Shown in pieces: positions 30,478 through 38,912 of a stretch of DNA of 64,000 nt; position 1 is the stretch's first letter; the number at the start of each line of letters is the position of its first letter. Source of the DNA: Oxalobacteraceae bacterium OTU3CINTB1. GTDB lineage: Bacteria; Pseudomonadota; Gammaproteobacteria; Burkholderiales; Burkholderiaceae_D. The stretch spans positions 2,604,001-2,668,000 of the forward strand of contig CP099652.1 of NCBI GenBank assembly GCA_024123955.1, read 5' to 3'. The position numbers were made by a program, and so were the translations under genes. Under the pieces are notes generated by a model. It saw only the letters and a program-made list of their open reading frames with translations, ran no database searches and had not been told where the DNA came from.

Positions 30478-32478
30478 TCACCATTGGAAGGTCGGATACT
30501 GCGGCGGCATCGTCGGCGAGATCTGGTACCACGGCCCGGTGCGTGGCATATTCCACGGCGCCCGCGCCAGCTCCAGCCCGAACGGTTCCATGCCGCCCGC
30601 CATGAACGGCGACAGCATGCCTTGCTGCGCCATCATGCCCTGCGGCGCCATCATGCCGGCGATCACCGGCTGCTGCATGGCATGCGCCTGCGGCGTCACC
30701 GCCGGCTGCTGCACGGCTTGCCCGGCCGGCGTTTGCAGGCCGACCGCCACCAACACATCCGGCATGCCGAAACCGGTGCGGCTCTGGTCGCCCAGGCTGA
30801 CCCGGCGCGCGCTGGCGCGGAGGATCTGGAACAGCCGCTCGACCCGCTCGGCGCCGCGCGCCTTGTACTGCGGCGTCTGGAAGTCCGGGTGGTGCGCCAA
30901 GACCAGCGCCGCCAGGCCGGTGATATGCGGCGTCGCCATCGAGGTGCCGTCCCAGGCCGCAAAGTTATTCGGCGGCACGCAGGAGGTGATCGCCACACCC
31001 GGTCCGCATACGCCCACCTGCGGTCCGAAACAGCTGAACTTGGCGGTGAAATAGCCGTAGGCGTCCACATTGGCATCGAGCGTCTGCGCGTGGTAGCTAT
31101 CGACCGGGAACTCGTCGAGCTTGCCGATGGCGGCCACCGCCAGCACGTTCGGCGACGAGGCCGGGTATTGCACCGGACCGCCGGAGTTGCCGGCCGCGAC
31201 GATGCAGGCGATGCCGGACCGCTTGGCGCGCAGGATTTGCTGCTCCAGCGCCTCGGACACCTCGGCCCCGCCCAGGCTCAGGTTGACGACATCGATCTGC
31301 TTGTCGATGCAGTACTCGAGCGCGTCAATCAACTGGCTGACCTGGCCGCCCGGGAACAGCTTGCACGCGTGGACCTCGGCGTCGGGCGCGAAGCCGCGGA
31401 TGCCGGAAGCGATGTCGGCCGCCGCGATGACGCCGGCGCAATGGCTGCCGTGGCCCATCGTGTCCTGGTCCCAACCTTCGGGATTGGTCTTCTTGTTCAT
31501 CACGTCGAAGCCGGCCTTGATGCCGCGCAGATTGTCGTGTGACGTGGCCGCGCCCGAATCGACGACGGCGATCTTGACGCCCTGGCCGCGGTAGGCGCCC
31601 GGCAACTGGTCGAGCCGCATCGCCTTCTGCCCCCAGCCGAGCGCGCGCTGGCGTGGAAAGCCCGCCAGCGCCGGCCAGTCCGACAGCGCGCGCAGCGCCA
31701 CCACGTTGGCCTCGTCGGTGCTGATGTCCGGATCGCGCTGGTAGAAGCTCCAGTAATCGGCCTTGGGTTTGACGTACAGGCCGGTGATCGACTCCGGCGT
31801 CTCGCCGAACAGCGACAACGTGACCTGGCCGTTGGCGTCGGTCTTGCCGCTGGCCGGCATCATGCCGCCGAACAGCGATACCTCGGCGTCGGCCTGCGGC
31901 GCGCCGTCCTTGCCGATCACGCTGATGACGGCATTGACGACCGGGCCGCCGCCGCCGGGCATGACGCCGGTCACCATTTGCGGCTGGCGAAACGCGGGCT
32001 CCATCAAGGTCAGGTGCTGGTCATGCTCGACCAGCAGCCGGCCCTGGCCCTGCTGGTGCAGCAGGGCCGCCTTCTGTTCCGTCATGCGTGCCACCAGCAC
32101 GCCCTGGCTGCCGCCCATGCCGTCGGCCAGCGCGCCCAGCACCGATTTGGGACCGACCGTGTCGACCACCTCGATGTCGGCGCTGTTGCGCAGCGCCTGT
32201 TCCAGCGTGGCGAACTGCAGCGGCTGGAAGCCCAGCGTTTGCAAGCCCTCCGGCACCTGGCGCGGGGCGACGACGTATTGTTTTTTGCGCGAGCCGATGG
32301 CGCGGCCGACGTTCTCGGCCCGGCTGTCGGCCGCCCGCGCGGCATTGCCGTCGCCGGCGCCGGTGGTGGTGGTGGAGGTGGCGCCGCTTCCTTCGGTACT
32401 GGATGCGGCCGCCGGCTCGCCGCCGCTTGATGTGGACTCCGGCGGCATCGGTGCGCCGCCGTTGGGATTCTTGGGCAT
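30478..32478 (-). CDS. S8 family serine peptidase (subtilase) with propeptide-like N-domain and Met/Gln-rich tail
   Basis: A 666-residue subtilisin-like protease without a recognisable signal peptide. Residues 1-60 are a low-complexity Ser/Thr/Gly/Ala leader. Residues 65-160 form a domain resembling a subtilase propeptide. Residues 180-235 look like an Ig/carboxypeptidase-regulatory-like beta module. The catalytic domain (about 295-570) has Asp307 (IAVVDSGA), His343 (GHGSHCAGV), oxyanion Asn431 (VAAGNSGG) and Ser513 (GTSMATPHITG), all intact. The last 90 residues are rich in Met, Gln, Pro and Gly (MMAPQGMMAQQGM) and contain GGMEPFG, echoing the GGMLPFG of the repeat protein encoded upstream. 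Start at 32478 follows AAAGGAA. Last gene of a three-gene operon. Confidence 0.9.
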   Translation of the reverse strand: MPKNPNGGAPMPPESTSSGGEPAAASSTEGSGATSTTTTGAGDGNAARAADSRAENVGRAIGSRKKQYVVAPRQVPEGLQTLGFQPLQFATLEQALRNSADIEVVDTVGPKSVLGALADGMGGSQGVLVARMTEQKAALLHQQGQGRLLVEHDQHLTLMEPAFRQPQMVTGVMPGGGGPVVNAVISVIGKDGAPQADAEVSLFGGMMPASGKTDANGQVTLSLFGETPESITGLYVKPKADYWSFYQRDPDISTDEANVVALRALSDWPALAGFPRQRALGWGQKAMRLDQLPGAYRGQGVKIAVVDSGAATSHDNLRGIKAGFDVMNKKTNPEGWDQDTMGHGSHCAGVIAAADIASGIRGFAPDAEVHACKLFPGGQVSQLIDALEYCIDKQIDVVNLSLGGAEVSEALEQQILRAKRSGIACIVAAGNSGGPVQYPASSPNVLAVAAIGKLDEFPVDSYHAQTLDANVDAYGYFTAKFSCFGPQVGVCGPGVAITSCVPPNNFAAWDGTSMATPHITGLAALVLAHHPDFQTPQYKARGAERVERLFQILRASARRVSLGDQSRTGFGMPDVLVAVGLQTPAGQAVQQPAVTPQAHAMQQPVIAGMMAPQGMMAQQGMLSPFMAGGMEPFGLELARAPWNMPRTGPWYQISPTMPPQYPTFQW

Positions 32479-32489
32479 GTGGATTCCTT

Positions 32490-32780
32490 TCAAATCGGCC
32501 CGGCCGCGCCGCTGTCGAACATCGACAGCGGGCGGTCCGGTTCTATCGTGAATTGGTGGGTGGGGGCGCTGGCGTCGCGGAACTGCCGCTGGAGCCGCTG
32601 CGCGGTGTCTTCGCTGATTTCCAACACGGCGGTGTGCGGCTGTCCGCGCGGGCCGATCAGATCGATCACGGTGATCTCGGGATCGGTTTCGGCCAATGCG
32701 AGGAAGTCCGTCAGCGGCGTGCCGCCGCCAGCGTGGATCAAATACCTGGCCTTGCCTGGCGCGGTGTGCGCGTGGCTCAT
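32490..32780 (-). CDS. Stand-alone protease-propeptide-like protein (possible inhibitor/chaperone)
   Basis: A 96-residue protein, probably cytoplasmic (no signal peptide). By eye it aligns with residues 65-160 of the adjacent subtilase. KARYLIHAG matches KKQYVVAPR, ITVIDLIGP matches IEVVDTVGP, TAVLEISEDTAQRLQ matches GVLVARMTEQKAALL, and the ends match as FTIEPDRPLSM and LLVEHDQHLTL. The pattern is that of subtilase propeptides (I9-like fold), which act as folding chaperones and inhibitors. It ends 11 nt before the protease start. The ATG at 32780 has a strong GAGGAGAAACCC site. Role in folding or inhibition is inference. Confidence 0.75.
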   Translation of the reverse strand: MSHAHTAPGKARYLIHAGGGTPLTDFLALAETDPEITVIDLIGPRGQPHTAVLEISEDTAQRLQRQFRDASAPTHQFTIEPDRPLSMFDSGAAGPI

Positions 32781-32873
32781 GGGTTTCTCCTCAAAGCAGC
32801 GCCCTCCGCGGCCGGGGCCGTCGGAGGGCAAGAACGGCGTGCGGCGCCGTCGCCTCAGCGTGTCAGTGCGGCG

Positions 32874-33974
32874 TCAGTGCAGCGTTTGCTGACCGCCGTA
32901 CATTGCGCCGTTGCCGCCTTGCTGCTGGGCCAACTGTGCCAGTTGGGCTTGCTGCGCGGCTTGCTGGGCGTAAGCGGCCATGACCGGATCGGCGCCGAAA
33001 GGCAGCATGCCGCCCAGTTGCCCGGCGATACCGCCGATGGTATTGCCCATTCCCGCGTTGCCGAACGCGCCGCCGATGGCGCCGCCCAATGGCTGGGCGA
33101 CGTGCTTGATCAGGTTGCCGAACCATCCCCCTTGCGGCATCATTCCCTGTGGATCCTGCATCTGCTGCATCTGCTGCATCTGTTGCATCTGGGCCTCCTG
33201 CATGGCGTAGGCCTGCGCCATCGGATCTGCGCCGAACGGCAACATGCGCGAACCGCCTATGCCGCTGTTGCCGGGAGGGAGGCCGGTGAAGGTGTTGGGG
33301 AAGCGGTTGCGCCACAGATTGGCCAGCCAGCCGGTGCCGCCAGAGCCCGGAGTCGGTCCGATGAGACTTTGAGGCTGCATCTGCGCTTCTTGCAGCGCCT
33401 GCTGCATATAGGCCATCGACATCGGATCGGCGCCGAACGGCAGCATGCCGCCCAACTGGCCGGCGATGCCGCCGATGGCGTTGCCCATGCCGGCGTGACC
33501 GAAGGCGCCCCCGATCGCGCCGCCCAACGGCCGCGCCACGTGCTTCACCATATTGCCGAACCAGCCTTGCGCCGACAGGTCGCCGGGTTGCATCATTTGT
33601 TGCGGCATCATCTGTTGCTGCTGTAATTGTTGTTGTAGCTGGAGTTGTTGCAGCTGTTGTTGCTGCGCTTGTTGTGCGTAGGCGGCGCTGACGGGATCGG
33701 CGCCCAGTGGCAGGAAGGAGCCGCCGATGCCGCCGGCCAGCTGGCCGATCTGGTTGCCCAGCTTGGCGTTGCCGAACAGGCCGCCGATGCCGCGCCCGAT
33801 CAGGCCACCCAGCGGGGCGCCGAACATGCCACCGAGGAAGCCCATCGGCGCCAAGCCACCCATCTGGCCCATTGGCCCCATCTGGCCCATCGGCCCCATC
33901 TGACCCATCTGACCCATCTGGCCCATTTGTTGCGGCGCTAGTTGTTGTCCATAGTATTGTTGAAACTCATTCAT
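32874..33974 (-). CDS. Met/Gln/Gly-rich repeat protein with glycine-zipper segments, unknown function
   Basis: A 366-residue repeat protein with no signal peptide. It starts with an MGQMGQMGPMG tract (residues 17-40). Four copies of an LPFGADPxxxAYAQQ motif lie at about residues 88, 178, 245 and 324. A 48-residue unit (GWFGNMVKHVARPLGGAIGG and the rest, 137-184) recurs almost exactly at 283-330. Between the motifs are Gln/Met-rich stretches. The GGAIGGAFGNAGMG segments look like glycine zippers that could insert in membranes or self-associate. AAGGAGATGTC is a strong ribosome-binding site. First gene of the operon with the propeptide-like protein and the subtilase. I do not recognise a named family. 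Confidence 0.75.
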   Translation of the reverse strand: MNEFQQYYGQQLAPQQMGQMGQMGQMGPMGQMGPMGQMGGLAPMGFLGGMFGAPLGGLIGRGIGGLFGNAKLGNQIGQLAGGIGGSFLPLGADPVSAAYAQQAQQQQLQQLQLQQQLQQQQMMPQQMMQPGDLSAQGWFGNMVKHVARPLGGAIGGAFGHAGMGNAIGGIAGQLGGMLPFGADPMSMAYMQQALQEAQMQPQSLIGPTPGSGGTGWLANLWRNRFPNTFTGLPPGNSGIGGSRMLPFGADPMAQAYAMQEAQMQQMQQMQQMQDPQGMMPQGGWFGNLIKHVAQPLGGAIGGAFGNAGMGNTIGGIAGQLGGMLPFGADPVMAAYAQQAAQQAQLAQLAQQQGGNGAMYGGQQTLH

Positions 33975-34203
33975 GACATCTCCTTGTTATTGATTCGTTT
34001 GTGGATTGCGTTGGTTCCAGCACCAGCGCGCCGCCACCAGGCGCGACCTTTTATTGTTCTCCGTCGTTCTGCAAGCGCGCGTTGAGGAGGTCCTGGGCTG
34101 GAAGGAATTGGACCTGCGGCGCGAGGCGAAGTTTTGGTATTCTTGGTTCCCTTCGTACGTTAATCAGGTATCATCCAGCCTCATTTTTAAACCGTCCCCC
34201 ATC

Positions 34204-35355
34204 ATGACTTTGCGCAGCCTCGATCTCTTTTGCCGTGTCGTCGACAACTACGGCGACATCGGCATTTGCTGGCGCCTGGCCCGCCAGTTGCGGCGCGAGC
34301 ACGCGCTCGACGTGCGGCTCTGGGTGGACGATCTGGTCAGCTTCCGGCGCCTGTGTCCGCAGGTGGCGCTCGACGCCGACAGCCAACTGATCGACGGCGT
34401 CACCGTGCGCCACTGGCGCGACCAGGACGGTATCTACGACGCTGCCGACGTGGCCGACATCGTCATCGAGTTCTTCGCCTGCGACATCCCGCCCGGCTAC
34501 ATCGCCGCGATGGCCGAGTGCACGCCGCGTCCGGTCTGGTTCAACCTGGAAGGCTTGACGGCGGAGGAGTGGGTCGAAGGCTGCCATCGGCTGACGTCGC
34601 CGCATCCGCGCCTGCCGCTGACCAAGCATTTCTTTTTCCCCGGCTTTACCGACAAGACCGGCGGCCTGCTGCGCGAGGCGGCGCTGGAACCCGAGCGGCT
34701 GGCGTTCCAGTCGGACCCGGCGGCGATGGCCGCCTTCCTGGGCGGGCTGGGCGTGACGCCACGCGAACAGGCCGCGATCAAAGTGTCGCTGTTCTGCTAT
34801 CCGCACGCGCCGGTCGCGGCCTTGTTCGACGCCTGGCGGCAGGGCGGCGAGGCCATGGTTTGCCTGGTGCCCGAAGGCGTCGCCGCCGAGGCGGTGCAAG
34901 CGTTCCTCGGCGGCCCGGCCACGGCGGGCGCGGCCGCCACGCAAGGCGCGTTGACGGTGCGGGTGCTGCCGTTCGTGCCGCAGCCCGACTACGACAAACT
35001 GCTGTGGGCCTGCGACCTGAACTTCGTGCGCGGCGAGGACTCCTTCGTGCGCGCCCAGTGGGCCGGCAAGCCGTTTGTCTGGCACATCTATCCGCAGGAT
35101 GAGAATTTGCACCACAAGAAGTTGCGCGCCTTCCTGCAACGCTACGCCACCGCCTTGCCAGCGCTGGAACAATTTGCATTGGAGTGGAACGGCGCGCCGA
35201 CGGCCGGCGGGCAGGGCGATGGAACGGCCCTGTGGCGCGCCTTCCACGCGGCGATGCCGCAAATGGCCGCGCGCGCGGAAGAATGGCGGCAACAGATGTT
35301 GGCCAACGGCGATCTGGCCGCCAACCTGATGCGTTTCGCCGGCAGCTTGAGATAG
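34204..35355 (+). CDS. earP: EF-P arginine rhamnosyltransferase EarP
   Basis: A 383-residue GT-B glycosyltransferase that transfers rhamnose from dTDP-rhamnose to Arg32 of elongation factor P. The N-terminal signature LDLFCRVVDNYGDIGICWRL contains the conserved Asp14 and Asp18. The C-terminal nucleotide-sugar-binding part contains FVRGEDSFVRAQWAGKPFVW with the conserved Glu. The start at 34204 is the family start; the longer frame to 34006 has no conservation. It is directly upstream of efp on the same strand, the diagnostic pairing. Confidence 0.96.
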   Translation: MTLRSLDLFCRVVDNYGDIGICWRLARQLRREHALDVRLWVDDLVSFRRLCPQVALDADSQLIDGVTVRHWRDQDGIYDAADVADIVIEFFACDIPPGYIAAMAECTPRPVWFNLEGLTAEEWVEGCHRLTSPHPRLPLTKHFFFPGFTDKTGGLLREAALEPERLAFQSDPAAMAAFLGGLGVTPREQAAIKVSLFCYPHAPVAALFDAWRQGGEAMVCLVPEGVAAEAVQAFLGGPATAGAAATQGALTVRVLPFVPQPDYDKLLWACDLNFVRGEDSFVRAQWAGKPFVWHIYPQDENLHHKKLRAFLQRYATALPALEQFALEWNGAPTAGGQGDGTALWRAFHAAMPQMAARAEEWRQQMLANGDLAANLMRFAGSLR

Positions 35356-35375
35356 GCGTCGCGGGAAAAGCCGGG

Positions 35376-35381
35376 TATAAT
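35376..35381 (+). promoter_or_regulatory. Possible -10 element of efp
   Basis: A perfect TATAAT lies 105 nt upstream of the efp start, just after earP. No good -35 hexamer is at 16-18 nt, so efp may have an extended or weak own promoter beside read-through from earP. Confidence 0.4.
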
Positions 35382-35485
35382 GCCGGGTTAATCTCGCACA
35401 TTTTTACTGGATCAACCGTGAGCTGACGGCTTTTGGCCCGGCGACAGATGATTTTTACGCAACCTACTTTTTACGTACACTCCCT

Positions 35486-36061
35486 ATGAAACCTGCAAAA
35501 GAAATTCGTGTTGGCAATATCATCATGGTCGAAGGCAAACCATTCATCGTGCTGCGCTCCGATGTGAACGGTTCGAGCCGCACGGGCTTCACGTACAAAT
35601 GGAAGATGAAGAATCTTCTGACCAACAGCCCGCTGGAAAACGTCTTCCGCGGCGACGACAAGTTCGACGTGGTCGTGCTGGACAAAAAGCCGGTGACCTA
35701 TTCGTACTTCGCCGATCCGCTGTACGTCTTCATGGACGCGGACTACGAACAGTACGAAATCGAAGAAGAGAACCTGGGCGACGCGCTGAACTACCTGAAA
35801 GACGGTATGGAATGCGAAGCCGTGTTCTACGACGGCAAGGCGATCTCGGTTGAACTGCCAACCACCATCGCGCGCCAGATCGTGTACTCGGAGCCTGCGG
35901 TCAAGGGCAACACTTCGGGCAACGTCCTGAAAGAAGCCAAGATCGAAAACGCCATCGAATCGAAGCAGCACACCGTTCAAGTGCCACTGTTCGTGAGCCA
36001 GGACGACGTCATCGAGATCGACACCCGCACCAACGAATACAAGCGCATCGTTCGCAACTAA
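35486..36061 (+). CDS. efp: Elongation factor P (Arg32 type)
   Basis: A 191-residue EF-P with three OB-like domains. The modifiable loop tip is Arg32 ([14 protein letters not shown]), the residue rhamnosylated by EarP, in contrast to the Lys34 type modified by EpmA/EpmB. The C-terminal [16 protein letters not shown] is complete. EF-P rescues ribosomes stalled at polyproline stretches, several of which occur in proteins of this window. An intrinsic terminator follows. Confidence 0.98.
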   Translation: MKPAKEIRVGNIIMVEGKPFIVLRSDVNGSSRTGFTYKWKMKNLLTNSPLENVFRGDDKFDVVVLDKKPVTYSYFADPLYVFMDADYEQYEIEEENLGDALNYLKDGMECEAVFYDGKAISVELPTTIARQIVYSEPAVKGNTSGNVLKEAKIENAIESKQHTVQVPLFVSQDDVIEIDTRTNEYKRIVRN

Positions 36062-36134
36062 GTTTGTCACTTAGTTCGTTACCGGTTTCGATCCGGATGC
36101 GCCAATAATCGCCGAACATCGGCGATTTTGTGGC

Positions 36135-36171
36135 AAAAAAGCACGCCCGCGGCAGCCGGCGTGCTTTTTTT
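36135..36171 (+). terminator. Rho-independent terminator of efp
   Basis: Stem GCACGCC/GGCGTGC flanked by A-run and seven T, about 80 nt after the efp stop. Confidence 0.9.
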
Positions 36172-36192
36172 ATGCCTAAAAGTAGGTCAAAT

Positions 36193-36204
36193 GCAATTAA
36201 TTGC
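36193..36204. promoter_or_regulatory. Perfect 12-bp palindrome in AT-rich amidase upstream region
   Basis: GCAATTAATTGC stands in a conspicuously AT-rich 80-bp stretch upstream of the amidase gene. It could be an operator; no regulator is identified. Confidence 0.3.
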
Positions 36205-36322
36205 TGAAATAGAAGTAATTTTTGTGGTGGTGGTGACAACGCGCTGATATATTAATGCGACGCAACAAATTTTGCGTATTGGTGATCGCCGGATCATCAG
36301 GGTTACCATTCACGAGGACGGT

Positions 36323-37921
36323 ATGGATCGCAGGCAGTTCGTTCGAATCGGCGTCGCGGCGGGCGCCGCCGGCGCAACCCGGGCCCAGGCCGCGCCTGCG
36401 GCGGCCGGCAAGCATGCCGGCGGCATTCTCGACGCCGGCGTGCGCGAACAACAGCAGATGATGGAGGCCGGCAAGCTGACCTCGCACGCGCTGACGTCGC
36501 AATACCTGGCGCGCATCCGCACCATCGACAAGGCCGGCCCGCGCATCAACGCCATCATCGAAATCAACCCGGAGGCGCTCAAGATCGCGCTCGAGATGGA
36601 CCGCGAGCGCCACCTGAAGCGCGTGCGCGGCCCGCTGCACGGCATTCCGGTTCTATTAAAAGACAATATCGCCACCGGCGACCGCATGAGCACCACCGCC
36701 GGCTCGCTGGCGCTGTCGAACGTGCGGGCGGCGCGCGACGCCCACGTCGCCGCGCAATTGCGCGCGGCCGGCGCCGTCATCATCGGCAAGACCAACCTGA
36801 GCGAATGGGCCAATATGCGCTCGACGCATTCGGTCAGCGGCTGGAGCGCGCGCGGCGGACTGACGTTGAATCCGTATTCGCTCGACCGCAACTGCAGCGG
36901 TTCGAGCTCCGGCTCCGGCGCGGCCATCGCCGCCGGCCTGGCCACCCTGGCGGTGGGCACCGAGACCGACGGTTCGATCGTTTCGCCGGCGTCGATCTGC
37001 GGCCTGGTGGGCATCAAGCCGACCCTGGGACTGGTAAGCCGCAGCGGCATCATCCCGATCGCCCATTCGCAGGACACGGCCGGCCCGATGGCGCGCAGCG
37101 TGGCCGACGCCGCGCTGATGCTGGCGGCCATCAGCGGCGTCGATCCGAAGGACCCGATCACCAGGGAAGGCGCGGGCAAGGGCGGCGACTACACGGAATC
37201 GTTGCGCACGGGCGGGCTGGAAGGCGCGCGCATCGGCGTGGCGCGCAACTTCTTCGGCGAGAACGCCGAGGTCGACGCCGTCATCGAAAAAGCACTGGCC
37301 GAGCTGCGCGCGCAGGGCGCGGTGCTGATCGAGACCGAGGTGCCGAACGCGAACAAGTACGGCGAGACCGAGACCGAGGTGATGCTGTACGAATTCAAGG
37401 CCGACCTGGCCGCTTACCTGAAGGAGTACGCGCCCAACGCGTCGGTGGCCAACATGGCCGACGTCATCGCCTTCAACCAGAAACACCGCCAGCAGGAGCT
37501 GCCTTACTTCGGCCAGGAGCAGCTGGAGCGGGCGCAGCAGAAGGGCGGGCTCGACACGCCCGCCTACCGCGAGGCGCTGGCCAACAACCACCGCTACGCG
37601 CGCGCCGAGGGCATCGACCGCGTGATGCGCGAGCACCGGCTCGACGCGCTGGTGGCGCCGACCGGCGGCCCGGCGTGGCTGACGGACTTCGTCAACGGCG
37701 ACCATTTCACCGGCAGCTTCTCGTCGCCGGCGGCGGTGGCGGGCTATCCGCACATCACCGTGCCGGCCGGGTATGTGCATGGCCTGCCGGTCGGGCTGTC
37801 GTTCGTCGGCGCCGCCTACAGCGACGCGGCGCTGATCCGCATGGCCTACTCGTACGAGCAAGCCACCCTGCACCGGCGCGCGCCGCAGTTCCCGCCCAGC
37901 GTGTCGCTGGCGGTCAGATAA
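36323..37921 (+). CDS. Amidase-signature-family amidase with Tat-like signal
   Basis: A 532-residue amidase-signature hydrolase. The N-terminus MDRRQFVRIGVAAGAAGATRAQA has the twin-Arg pattern and a short hydrophobic stretch, indicating Tat export. The catalytic Ser-cisSer-Lys triad is seen as Lys113 (GIPVLLKDNI), cis-Ser at about 195 (NCSGSSSGSGAA) and the nucleophile Ser at about 218 (GTETDGSIVSPA). Members hydrolyse aliphatic or aromatic amides; the substrate is unknown. The start follows GAGGACGG and is chosen over an upstream in-frame ATG at 36272 because it begins the Tat motif. Its stop is 12 nt from a convergent gene. Confidence 0.9.
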   Translation: MDRRQFVRIGVAAGAAGATRAQAAPAAAGKHAGGILDAGVREQQQMMEAGKLTSHALTSQYLARIRTIDKAGPRINAIIEINPEALKIALEMDRERHLKRVRGPLHGIPVLLKDNIATGDRMSTTAGSLALSNVRAARDAHVAAQLRAAGAVIIGKTNLSEWANMRSTHSVSGWSARGGLTLNPYSLDRNCSGSSSGSGAAIAAGLATLAVGTETDGSIVSPASICGLVGIKPTLGLVSRSGIIPIAHSQDTAGPMARSVADAALMLAAISGVDPKDPITREGAGKGGDYTESLRTGGLEGARIGVARNFFGENAEVDAVIEKALAELRAQGAVLIETEVPNANKYGETETEVMLYEFKADLAAYLKEYAPNASVANMADVIAFNQKHRQQELPYFGQEQLERAQQKGGLDTPAYREALANNHRYARAEGIDRVMREHRLDALVAPTGGPAWLTDFVNGDHFTGSFSSPAAVAGYPHITVPAGYVHGLPVGLSFVGAAYSDAALIRMAYSYEQATLHRRAPQFPPSVSLAVR

Positions 37922-37933
37922 GTTATCGCAGCG

Positions 37934-38683
37934 TTATTTGAGGAAGCGCAGGGTCGGTTCGATGTTGCGCTCCTGCAGGTGCCGGACGATTTGTTCGATC
38001 GAAGCGTCCTTCAGTAGCAGCCCGTTGTCGTCGCCACGCGGGTTGACCATGGCTGCCGGCATCGGCGCTGGCGCTGGCGTTGAGGCCTCGCCCGCATCCA
38101 GCGGCTTCTGCAGCACCGCGAGCGCGTGTTCCAGCTCGGCGCCGGTGATGCCGCGCAGTCCCTCCAGAAACGCCACCTGCGCCGTCAGCGGCGGCGCCAT
38201 CTCCAGCCCCAGCTCGTCAGCGAACGAGGCGCCCATGCCCGGATTGATGAAGGCCGCCCACAGACCGCCGGGCTGGTGTATGCATGGCGGCAATTCGACC
38301 GCCGCGTTGTCGAGCTCAAGCGGCTGTTCAGGAAAGTAAGCCTGGTGCAGCAAGGCTTTCAGCTGTTGCAGGCGGGCCGCCGGCACCGGCTTTTCCAGCG
38401 ACAGCCACAAGCCATAGCTGTCGCCGCCCGAAACGCTGACCGCCGGCGCTGGCAACCCGAGTTCGGTTTGCAGCGCGTTGGCGGTGGCGCACAGTTGACT
38501 CCAGTGTTCGTCGCCGGGGCGCTTGACGAAGTTGATCACTAGCGCGCGTGCCATGCCCTCGGCGTCCGCCAGGTCGACGGCCATGCCCAGCTCGCCGCGC
38601 AGGTGGCGCTCGAGATCGGCGTCGGGGTAGCGCCGGTCGTTGGTTAAATACAGACGCCGCAGCTCCGCAATCAGCTTGTGCAT
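37934..38683 (-). CDS. Hypothetical protein, 249 aa
   Basis: A soluble protein of unknown function. The central part (residues 85-170) contains VSVSGGDSYGLWLSLEKPVP followed by an LxxLKxLL helix. This loosely recalls the primase-like fold of some replication or conflict proteins, but the resemblance is too weak to call. A Pro/Ala-rich linker (about 205-220) separates it from a small C-terminal helical element ending RHLQERNIEPTLRFLK. A GGAAAGGAAGAG ribosome-binding site supports the ATG at 38683. It is isolated, convergent with the amidase gene. Confidence 0.7.
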   Translation of the reverse strand: MHKLIAELRRLYLTNDRRYPDADLERHLRGELGMAVDLADAEGMARALVINFVKRPGDEHWSQLCATANALQTELGLPAPAVSVSGGDSYGLWLSLEKPVPAARLQQLKALLHQAYFPEQPLELDNAAVELPPCIHQPGGLWAAFINPGMGASFADELGLEMAPPLTAQVAFLEGLRGITGAELEHALAVLQKPLDAGEASTPAPAPMPAAMVNPRGDDNGLLLKDASIEQIVRHLQERNIEPTLRFLK

Positions 38684-38912
38684 CGCTCTTCCTTTCCTGT
38701 TTTCATCGTCCCGCATTATCCATCTTTTCAGCGTGCATGTTTTTAAATGATCGCCGGAAAACCTGTGGCGTGGGCGGCCACACTCCGCTTCTTTTTTGCT
38801 GGCGTTGTCGCGGTTTCAATCGGAACCGGCGTCGCCGGCTCATACAATTTAACGATGCGGCCGCGCCACGTTTAGCTGGCGCGGTCTCCCCAGACACTCA
38901 GCAGGAGGCCCG

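Noticed and set aside
34006..34203. 66-codon N-terminal extension of EarP
   Set aside because: The EarP family starts at MTLRSLDLFCRVVDNYGD; the upstream sequence has no conserved features.
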